A stretch of DNA of 64,000 bases from Botryosphaeria dothidea (Eukaryota; Ascomycota; Dothideomycetes; Botryosphaeriales; Botryosphaeriaceae): NCBI GenBank assembly GCA_011503125.2, contig WWBZ02000001.1:4092001-4156000 (forward strand). The letters are read 5' to 3'. The first letter of the stretch is position 1, and each line of letters opens with the position of its first letter. A program made the translations under genes and the position numbers. Positions 56,349-64,000 of the stretch are shown piece by piece. The notes beneath the pieces are model-generated. The model was not told the origin of the DNA. It was given only the letters and a program-made list of their open reading frames with translations, and made no database searches.

Positions 56349-57614
56349 CTTCGTTGCATGAGGTCGATCAGGAGGGAGTCTAAACTAAGAACATGAACCT
56401 GCTCTTCTGCACATTCCACATGATGCTTCCCTTGGCGCATCAGCCGACTCAGCTCCGGACGCAAAAATCTTGGCAGTGACTGACACTAGTCTATGGAGAC
56501 CAGAACGCGAGCTTCCTCGTTAGGATTGTCTCTCCTTTCGTTGACTCTTGTGGTACCCTACAATGCGCCGCTAGGGTGTTGCACGGGGATCATTGGCATG
56601 AAGTATCCGCCAACAGGTCTCGGCCAAGATACTGGGTCCGTTCCCCGCATTGAGGTCAATTTATGCCTTAGTTTTTGCTCATGCATTTAGAGCCAGCCGA
56701 CTCAACTGAAACTTAAGCTTTTTGAGTCGTTTTGCCTGCCAATCATGTGGGAGCAGAGGCAAGATGTCGGAGCAAGTCATGAGTCGCTTATCTGACATTG
56801 CCGCTTGCTCTATTCTTACCTCAGTCATACTTTTTAAGTTTGCCTGAGGATCAGCACCTTTCTGCGCGTCAATTTGATTTTTTTTTTAACTTTGCGCAAC
56901 TAGCAAAGAGAGAATGTGGATTGAGATAATCGAACGGACGGAAATGTACATACATAAACAAATACACATGCTAAAGACTTTATATCACATATTTACACCT
57001 AGCGGTATCTTTTCATAGCTTTCAGGATAGGATCCAAAGATGGTAGGGAAGAGTATTACTCGCATCAATGTATGAAGCTCCAACATGGTTCTGATTCGTG
57101 TTTGCTGTATGCAGTAGTACTAACAAGTCACGTGTGGGAGAATAATGTGTTCAGTATAATATCACGGGCACAGCCATGTATCGTATGGTAGAAATTATAC
57201 GGATCGGAGATTGCGGGTCTCGCGTCTTGTAGAAATTACGGCATGATGAAGGTCACGAAAGGAGTGTTAAGACATCTTGCTAAGTCCGTGCGCTGGGTAT
57301 ACGAAATTCTGGAATAATTGCCCGTATGGGTAGACTGCTCGGTCCCAATTCTTGCAAGTTTCCATGAATAGTTTCAAATGAGAGAAATTAATCGCCAATT
57401 AGGAGATTGGTCTGTTGATATCCTTGTTTCGCAGTAGCAGATTAGGTTCCCAACGTCTTCACAACTCTACTTCTATCAAAATTTATACCAAAGAGAAGTG
57501 ACAGATTCTCCATGTGCAGTTCTGACGCACTCCAAATCTCGTCATCCCGCTAGTAAAACAATAGACACGACCTCTGATTACCAAACCTGAATGCATGTAG
57601 TAGCCAGCGGCTCC
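56349..57614. other. A/T-rich convergent intergenic region
   Basis: 1.27 kb between the 3' ends of two convergent genes. It is A/T-rich with T- and A-runs and no frame above about 65 codons. I see nothing else in it. Confidence 0.5.
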
Positions 57615-59507
57615 CTACAACTTCGCCTTGATATCTTTTCCCTTCAAGGTCTCAGCATCCCTCTTCGCCCACTCTCTCATGACCTTGCGCTGAATTTTTC
57701 CAGATGGCGACTTTGGTACTTCATCAATGAACATGACACCACCGAGAAGTTGCTTGTGCTTTGCAACGCGGCCTGCTGTCCAAGTAGCAATTTCTTTCTC
57801 CGTGGTGTTACTTCTTTTCGCGTGCTCTTTGAGGACGACATAGGCGCGTGGAAGTTCCTCATGATCGCTAAGCAGGGTGAGCAAAATGCCTGATGGGCAA
57901 TTGGGGCCGCAGGAACTCACACTTGTACACCGACAACGGCAGCATCAGCAACATTTTCGTTCTCCAGCAGTACCGCCTCCATCTCCGCAGGCGCGACTTG
58001 GAAGCCCTTGACCTTAATCAACTCCTTCTTCCGGTCCACGATCCAATACCTCCCCTCTCCATCCCTCACCGCCACATCCCCCGTCATCAAAAACCCCTCC
58101 CCATCAAAGACCTCCCTCGTCGCCTCCTCATTCCGCCAATACCCCGCGCAAACGTTCGGCCCGCGCACGCACACCTCGCCCCTCTCGCCCTCCGCAACCT
58201 CCGCTCCCTCATCATCCACAAGCTTAACCTCGCAATTCGGATCCGCATACCCGACGCTCCCACTCCGATCGTCCCTGCCGCCCGGCACATGCATGCTCGA
58301 GCACGTCAGCTCCGTCATGCCCCACGTCTGCACGATCTTGACGCCCAGCCCGTCGCTCACCTCGTTCTGCAGCTCCGCCGACAGCGGCGCGGCGCCGCAC
58401 AGTATGTTCGCCAGCGACGAGAGATCGTGGTCGCGCGTCTCCGGGCGCTTCGCCAGCATCACGACGACGGGCGGCGCCGTCTGGATATGAGTGACGCGGT
58501 GGGTCGCGATGAGGCGGAGGAAGGACGGGTAGGAGAAGGAGCGCATGAAGTAGGTGGGGGATCGCGTGCGCAGGGCGCCCGAGATGGACCAGAGCTGTCC
58601 GTAGGCGTGGTAGAGCGGGAGGAAGCCGAGCCAGCGCTCGGGCGGACGGCTTGTGGGCGTGTACGGCTGCTCGAGGTCGCGCATGTAGAGGGATTGCGCG
58701 GTATTGGCGATGATGTTGGCGTGCGTGATGCGGACGCCCTTGGGGAGGCCGGTCGTGCCGGAGGAGTAGTTGAGGACGGCAGTGGTGGTGCGGGAGGCGT
58801 GGGGGGTAAAGCGGGGCCAATGCCAGGTGGAGGCGGTGGTGGGAGGAGAGAGGAAGGCACGCCAGTCGGGGAGGTTGTGGGCGGGGGTGCATTCGGTGTC
58901 AGAGAAGAGGTAGATGCGGTCGCGGGGGAAGTTCGATTTAGTGGCGGCTTCGAGCAGTATGTCGAGGAGGGATGGGTCGACTAGGATTGCTTTGGCGCTG
59001 GTGTTCTCGATTTGGTATATGGTTTCTAGCCGATTATCAGCGTCGATCCTCTGGACGATCTCTGGAGAGGGAGAGAGCTGTCGTGTCTCCGTTTCAGGCT
59101 TCGCATCGAGCGGATCACTTGAACGTGACATGAAGCCCCCTCACAGTGCCCCGAAGAGATAACAGAAAATGGTGAGAAAGAAAGGTAGGCGAACCTGATA
59201 CGCCATACGCTGGATTGCATCCGCTGAAAATGAAACCAGCACCGGCTATACCGCAGTATGCAACGGGGACGAAAATATGATTCGTCGAATACACCATAAC
59301 GACATCACCGGGTTGCAGGCCCAGGCTTTGAAGCCCCGATCCTAACCTCTTCACGCATTCTAGCAACTGCCTGGGCGACAACGAACGGGCGGGGTTCTCA
59401 GCATCTATCCATATGGGCTCCTCAGATGGCTTCTCGGTGGGTGGGAATAGGTAGTCGAGGATATTGCAAGCGGGGATGTCAATTTGAAAAGGTGACTTGT
59501 GTGGCAT
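57615..59507 (-). CDS. Peroxisomal AMP-dependent acyl-CoA ligase (4-coumarate-CoA ligase-like)
   Basis: 556-residue ANL-superfamily ligase that forms an acyl-adenylate and then a CoA thioester. Exons 59507-59195, 59025-57921, 57867-57615. The first intron is long (59026-59194, 169 bp; GTTCGC..GCTAG), joining NPAYGVS to ETIYQIENTSAKAILVD; the second (57868-57920) has GTGAGT and TTAG. Motifs: YSSGTTGLPKGV (P-loop), TWGMTEL, WIVDRKKELIKVKGFQVAPAE (hinge and A8) and KSPSGKIQRK with the catalytic Lys (A10). The C-terminus KAKL ends in AKL, an accepted variant of the PTS1 peroxisome signal. Relatives act on coumarate-like, fatty or polyketide acids; substrate is open. Frames starting at 59131 are intron read-through. 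Confidence 0.9.
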
Positions 59508-60126
59508 GGCGTCGGATTAGGCTATCAGCAAAGGAATATGTACATGTAGGATACGAAGTGATGCGCATGTGGTTCCATAGCGTTGGGTATTTGAGGGCGG
59601 GCGAGGCGGGATCCCCGCATGGCCAATGAAGGCATATCCGAGGAGCTGACAAGCGTTGGGTGTCGTCATTACTTCTGGGATGCCGGGGCTGGACATGCGC
59701 CAAATGGTGGGGGAACGCGCGGGGAAGCGCACTAGAAGCACCCGACGACGATCATGGCCCGGACAGGTTGTCTCATAGGCGATGGTGCTGCGGATGAGCG
59801 CGGAGACGCTGGCTGACAACAGGCGACTTTTCTTTTGGCTGCGGTCGAAGCTTACATTTCTGGCGCGCAGGGCTGAGCGTGGGGCGGCAGGATTGTGTCG
59901 GGACTCGGGAGCTGGATTGAACCGGGCCGGGGCCTTTTGCCTGACTGACTGGGGGGTGGGCCCCAATTGCGCCAATCCATAAGAGGTACACCGCTTGCTC
60001 AGGAACACCTTTCTTTCGCGCGCCTCACCCCGGAGCTATTGTTTTCGCCAGCAGTAGCCGCCGCCTCTGCGATGCTCTGCCCAGCCCAATCAGCATGAAC
60101 GAGTCCCGTTCGCACGCCGCGAGAAC
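59508..60126. promoter_or_regulatory. Divergent promoter between ligase and acidic protein
   Basis: 619 bp between divergent start codons. It contains C-rich and G-rich patches; no gene is supported. Confidence 0.45.
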
Positions 60127-63100
60127 ATGGACGACTGGGGCGACCCATGGCAGGACGATGCAGGCCCGAAGCATCCCCCGGCCATCGACATCCGCATCCT
60201 AGCCGACGAACCAAGAAAGGAACGCGTCGTGACACCCGTCGTGACCGGCTTTTTCGAGGACCAGGCAAAGTGGAGCGAGCCTACAGACGACGACGTCTGG
60301 GCCCAGCCAACCACCGGGCCTTCGCCGCCGCTGAGGCCTGCGAAAGCTGCTGAGGACCCGTCCTGGGACGTCCCGAGCCTGGAGCCTGCCGATGCAGCGG
60401 ACCCAGCAGACGCCCCCGAGCAAGCAGAACCCGCGGAACCATACACAACGGTCGAGCACGAGGCGCCGCAGCCTTCGGAAGAAGCAAGGAGCGACCCGCC
60501 CGTCGAGAGCCCGTCTCACGAAGCCACTCCGTCGTCTGACGCACCTGAAGAATCAGGGGTACCGCCCGCAACCCCAACCGCGCCTGAAATCGATTCGTCC
60601 GACTCGGGCACTACAGTTGGGCCCGATGTTGCTGGCTACACCGCCATAGTCACTTCTGCGCCCTCCGCTTCGAGACCACACTCCGAAGAGTTCGAAAGCG
60701 GCATTTCCACCCGTCCCTCGACCTCGCCCTCCGAACTCAGCCACGGAGATGTCTTCTCCGATTCCACGCGTACCTCGTTCGACGAAGATGCGGAACCATC
60801 GAGCGCGAGCACGAACGGCGAGACGGATCAACACAAGGAGGAAACCGTAGCTGTAGAGGATGCCGAGGACAAGGAGTCCGAGGCCGAGAGTCGGACAGCC
60901 ACTCCACACCCACTTGTGGAGGAGTTCACAGAGACACCGAACGAAGCACCTGTGGGGAAGACTGAGCCTCCAGGTGAGACCATAACTGAGGATAAGTCTG
61001 AAGAGGTTTCGGAGGATATATCCGAGGACACCACTGAGATCAAACCCGAGGGCACAGCTGAGGATGCGTTCGATGACGACGACTTCGATGACTTTGGCGA
61101 CTTTGAGGAAGAGGAAGAGGAAGAGGAACCGGATCTCCACGAACAGTCTGCGAACGAAGCTAGTAGCCCTGTCGAGTCCAGCCCTTCGTCACCAGTTGAT
61201 GAGCGTGCATCAGCACTCGACTTAAACGATTCCGCTCCGAACAGCCCAAGACCATTTGTCAAGGCGGACTTTTCGCCCGAGCTTAGTCTAATTGGACAGC
61301 TATTCCCTGACAAGACCACTGAGAAAAAATTGCCAGAGGTGGAAGATTCACCGATCAAGCCAACAAATGCCCGCAAATCGTGGTATCGCCTCACTCGGGT
61401 GGAAACCCTGCATGAATTGACAAGTGGAAAGAGTCACGATAGTTATGTTCGCGTAGGGTGGCAAGGCTCAACTATACGCACTGAAGTCAATCAGATTGTG
61501 GGGAGGTGGACGTCCGAAGATCGCATCAACGGGCGCACGCTACTTGGTGGCAAGCCGGGTGCTATGTTTGGCTGGGACTACCCTATGCCCTCCCCTGCCT
61601 CAAGTATGTTCTCCGTCAACTCACACAAGCGGAATGCCTCGGCAGCTCCAACGCCGAAGAAGGCCGCTTTCGACGTGGAAGAGACCAAGCAGAGGCCGAT
61701 GTCTCTGACTGTTCCACCCCCACGGAAACCGTCAATTTCATCTACGATTGATATTCCACAATTCAGCTGGAGTTCTACAGATGAGGCATCGAAGGAGCCG
61801 GCGACTTTGTCAGCACCGCATTCGAAGACTGCTTTTGGCTCACGCCCTTCTAGCAAGAGCAGCAATCCATGGGCTGCACCGTTCGCAGATAAGGCACCTG
61901 CACAAATGACAATCATGCCAATCTCGGCGCCTCCGATCAAGACGTCCTTCGAGGAGAAGATCGATTCCGCAGCCGCCAAGACTTCTCTCGAGGAACAAAG
62001 TGACGCCTGGAAGCCTGCAGAGCCTGCACTTAATGAGAAGGATGCCTGGAAGCCAACAAGGCCCTCCTTCGAGGAACCCAACGCGTGGAAATCGGAAAAG
62101 TCGCCAGTCAAGCAAGACAACGCTTGGAAACCAGCCGAGCCTTCCCTTGATGATGCTGACGCTTGGGGCCTGGCCAAGAAGTCTTTCGAAGAATCAGGTG
62201 CGCTTCAGTCAGGAAAGAAGTCTTCTGAAACAATAGATGCCTGGAAATCCTCGAGGAAATCTGAGGAGGCGGATGGCTGGAACTCCGAAGAGAAGTCTTT
62301 GGAGGAAGCAGATGCCTGGAAATCCTCGAGGACGTCAATTGAGGAAGCAGAAGCCTGGAAGTCTGCGAAAGAGTCCGAACAGCAGGAGGAACCTCCGCAG
62401 CCGCCGCAAAAGTCTCTTGAGGATTTGTCAACGACATGGGAGCCCGTCAAAAATTCACAGGACAAGATTATTGGGTGGAAGCCCGACAAGGCTTCTGTGG
62501 AAAGGATCAAGAACCAAAGGCCGCCGCATACGCGTACGGTTTCGGATTCTGGTATCCTTCACGGTCCGTCGCCATTTGACAATCCCTTCGCTCCTCCCGA
62601 GCCTGAAAAACCAAAGCCGGACGAGGCTGATCAGCAACCAGTGGAAGACAAGAAAAAGAAGAAAAGACTTAGCTGGCTGACGTTTCCTAAGAGAAAGAAG
62701 AACGACTCTGCCCACAAGAGGTCCGTGTCAAACGCCAGTTTTTTGATGGCTTCAAGTGGATTGTCTGTTCCAGCTAAGTCCGAGTCATTGCCATCCTGGG
62801 AAAGTCCGTGGGCCAGAAAGGCGTCAAAGTCGCCCTTGGCGAACGAGGCTACCCTTCCAGACCCCGAGCCAGAAATAGCTCGTAAAGAACACGAGTCGGA
62901 GATCCCCCTTGGGAAACACGAGCCGAATCCGTGGGACAATGCGTTCGATAACGCATGGGCGAGGCCACCTACAGCAAAATCCGGCTCTTCCCACAATGAC
63001 TTTGGAGCTGCAACTTCCAAACCAACCCTTCCGACCATTGACACCGCTCCACGTCCTCCTTCTCCCAAGGTTGAGCTATCTGCTCCTCAGTCAAAATTGC

Positions 63101-64000
63101 CGGCAATTGAAACGAACTTTCAACCGCCAAAGACTGAGGCACCTCTTCCAGAAGAAAAGACCTGGGGTGGAATGGTAGAATCGCCAATGGCATCTCCAGC
63201 GATCATGACTCCCGACGAGAACCCATGGGGTGATCCATGGAAGGCTACATCGGTAGAGCCTGCGCCAGTAACTGTGTCCGTGGAACCACCTTCAGCATCA
63301 AAACCCACTACTAAACTTGCACCATTGGATACTAGCGTACAACCTCCCAATGTTGACGACGATGATGATGATGATTGGGGCGAGATGGTTGAATCCCCCG
63401 CTGCTTCGTCGCCTGTCATTGCGCCTCCGCCGCCAGGCCAAGTAGGACTTCCACGCAGTGTATCGCCGATCAATCTGCCCATGAGTAAGACTGCCCGCAC
63501 TCATCCACCAAGTCCGCTGGTGCCTGAGCCGATCCGCTCTGCTACGATGCCTATTTCGCCAACTACTTCAGGAATGACTCCGCCGCGCACGAACCCATCA
63601 AAGTCAAGTGCCTGGCTACCCAAGCCCACTCCGCCGCGACCACTTAGTCCTCTTAACCCAGCACGCTCCTCAACGCTGCCCGTCACTCAAGCCGCTAGCA
63701 ACGCAACACTAGCATCACCGTGGCTCCAACAGCCAACAACAAGCCAAGCGCTCTCATCTGCCACAGGCACCACTTCATCCGACCCGTGGAGCGCTGTCGA
63801 TTTGTCCATCTTCGACAAGCCCGCCCCTTCTAATGATGTATCAACGAACGCACGCAACCGCACCTCATCCAGTCCTGCTTTCCCCTCTGACTCCAATCCC
63901 TCCGCCACAAGCTCTTCAAACACCCCCGTCATCACCTTCGACGGCATCCTCGGCGGTTCTGCCACTCGTACAGACCGCTCCAGCTCTACCCCCATCACCT
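60127..64000 (+). CDS. Large acidic Trp-repeat protein, 3' end outside window
   Basis: One frame runs from ATG 60127 to the window edge without a stop (1291 codons), so stop-to-stop gene calling misses it. N-terminus MDDWGDPWQDD; the first ~400 residues are Asp/Glu/Ser/Pro-rich. At residues 319-327 is DFDDFGDFE, close to the FGxF-type motif by which aftiphilin-like proteins bind the ear of AP-1/GGA adaptors. Residues ~417-470 (SWYRLTRVETLHEL ... YVRVGWQGSTI ... GRWTSEDR) are the only block that looks folded and conserved. Residues ~620-790 hold degenerate 15-17 residue repeats around DAWK. Later come KKKKRLSWLTFPKRKK and repeated ENPWGDPW and DDWGEMVESP words. I have seen such fungal proteins annotated as glucan 1,4-alpha-glucosidase, which nothing here supports. 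A trafficking role is a guess. Confidence 0.8.
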   Translation, partial: MDDWGDPWQDDAGPKHPPAIDIRILADEPRKERVVTPVVTGFFEDQAKWSEPTDDDVWAQPTTGPSPPLRPAKAAEDPSWDVPSLEPADAADPADAPEQAEPAEPYTTVEHEAPQPSEEARSDPPVESPSHEATPSSDAPEESGVPPATPTAPEIDSSDSGTTVGPDVAGYTAIVTSAPSASRPHSEEFESGISTRPSTSPSELSHGDVFSDSTRTSFDEDAEPSSASTNGETDQHKEETVAVEDAEDKESEAESRTATPHPLVEEFTETPNEAPVGKTEPPGETITEDKSEEVSEDISEDTTEIKPEGTAEDAFDDDDFDDFGDFEEEEEEEEPDLHEQSANEASSPVESSPSSPVDERASALDLNDSAPNSPRPFVKADFSPELSLIGQLFPDKTTEKKLPEVEDSPIKPTNARKSWYRLTRVETLHELTSGKSHDSYVRVGWQGSTIRTEVNQIVGRWTSEDRINGRTLLGGKPGAMFGWDYPMPSPASSMFSVNSHKRNASAAPTPKKAAFDVEETKQRPMSLTVPPPRKPSISSTIDIPQFSWSSTDEASKEPATLSAPHSKTAFGSRPSSKSSNPWAAPFADKAPAQMTIMPISAPPIKTSFEEKIDSAAAKTSLEEQSDAWKPAEPALNEKDAWKPTRPSFEEPNAWKSEKSPVKQDNAWKPAEPSLDDADAWGLAKKSFEESGALQSGKKSSETIDAWKSSRKSEEADGWNSEEKSLEEADAWKSSRTSIEEAEAWKSAKESEQQEEPPQPPQKSLEDLSTTWEPVKNSQDKIIGWKPDKASVERIKNQRPPHTRTVSDSGILHGPSPFDNPFAPPEPEKPKPDEADQQPVEDKKKKKRLSWLTFPKRKKNDSAHKRSVSNASFLMASSGLSVPAKSESLPSWESPWARKASKSPLANEATLPDPEPEIARKEHESEIPLGKHEPNPWDNAFDNAWARPPTAKSGSSHNDFGAATSKPTLPTIDTAPRPPSPKVELSAPQSKLPAIETNFQPPKTEAPLPEEKTWGGMVESPMASPAIMTPDENPWGDPWKATSVEPAPVTVSVEPPSASKPTTKLAPLDTSVQPPNVDDDDDDDWGEMVESPAASSPVIAPPPPGQVGLPRSVSPINLPMSKTARTHPPSPLVPEPIRSATMPISPTTSGMTPPRTNPSKSSAWLPKPTPPRPLSPLNPARSSTLPVTQAASNATLASPWLQQPTTSQALSSATGTTSSDPWSAVDLSIFDKPAPSNDVSTNARNRTSSSPAFPSDSNPSATSSSNTPVITFDGILGGSATRTDRSSSTPIT

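Noticed and set aside
58224..58892. 222-codon His/Arg-rich minus-strand frame
   Set aside because: Out-of-frame reading of the ligase exon in high-G/C sequence.
57893..58984. 363-codon plus-strand open frame
   Set aside because: Antisense to the acyl-CoA ligase, with no domain; the ligase frame carries all family motifs.
1..64000. tRNA genes, transposons, CRISPR arrays
   Set aside because: Reading for B-box words, terminal repeats, transposase motifs and regularly spaced repeats gave nothing convincing; a covariance-model scan would be needed to exclude tRNAs fully.

Overview
The window is nuclear DNA of a filamentous ascomycete (Pezizomycotina; by general style a dothideomycete-like fungus, which is inference). 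The evidence is dense genes on both strands, short GT-AG introns of about 48-66 bp with CTNAC/CTAAT branch points, Zn2Cys6 and HET-domain proteins, and fungus-specific families such as DUF3176. Exon boundaries below were deduced by reading frames across splice sites; no transcripts were available.

Layout. Positions 1-11.8 kb hold conserved genes: the 5' part of a CHY zinc-finger protein (-), a WD40/inositol polyphosphate 5-phosphatase (+), a GFA/CENP-V-fold protein with a mitochondrial-type leader (+), and a 1577-residue chromodomain plus HDA-complex 2/3 protein (+). From 11.8 to 22.2 kb lies a gene-poor stretch containing a badly broken DUF3176 membrane-protein gene (12.7-14.2 kb, -) with stop codons that look like C-to-T decay, and one small spliced serine-rich protein (18.07-18.38 kb, +).

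From 22.2 to 34.5 kb is an accessory cluster: amidase (-, broken), Zn2Cys6 regulator (+, intact), UNC-93-like transporter (-, broken), phytanoyl-CoA dioxygenase-like oxygenase (+, intact body), HET protein (+, broken) and a second HET protein (-, intact). The regulator, transporter, oxygenase and hydrolase arrangement resembles a small catabolic or metabolite cluster that is being lost, next to self/non-self recognition genes.

From 35.4 to 64 kb the content is core again: a four-helix membrane protein with a long low-complexity tail (-), Tlg1/syntaxin-6 SNARE (-), FGAM synthase of purine synthesis (-), cytochrome c oxidase subunit Va/COX6 (-), ELO fatty-acid elongase (-), PP2A B56/Rts1 regulatory subunit (-, eight exons), TFIIIC tau95/Sfc1 (+), a peroxisomal acyl-CoA ligase (-), and a large acidic/tryptophan-repeat protein that runs off the right edge (+).

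I found no tRNA, rRNA, CRISPR or transposon. The main curiosities are the four broken genes in accessory regions, two GC-AG introns, two stop-free introns of length 3n that hide inside open frames, a 4 x 72 bp in-frame minisatellite in the chromatin gene, and the hidden membrane domain of the 969-residue protein. I saw no convincing wholly new system; the decaying cluster is the best lead.
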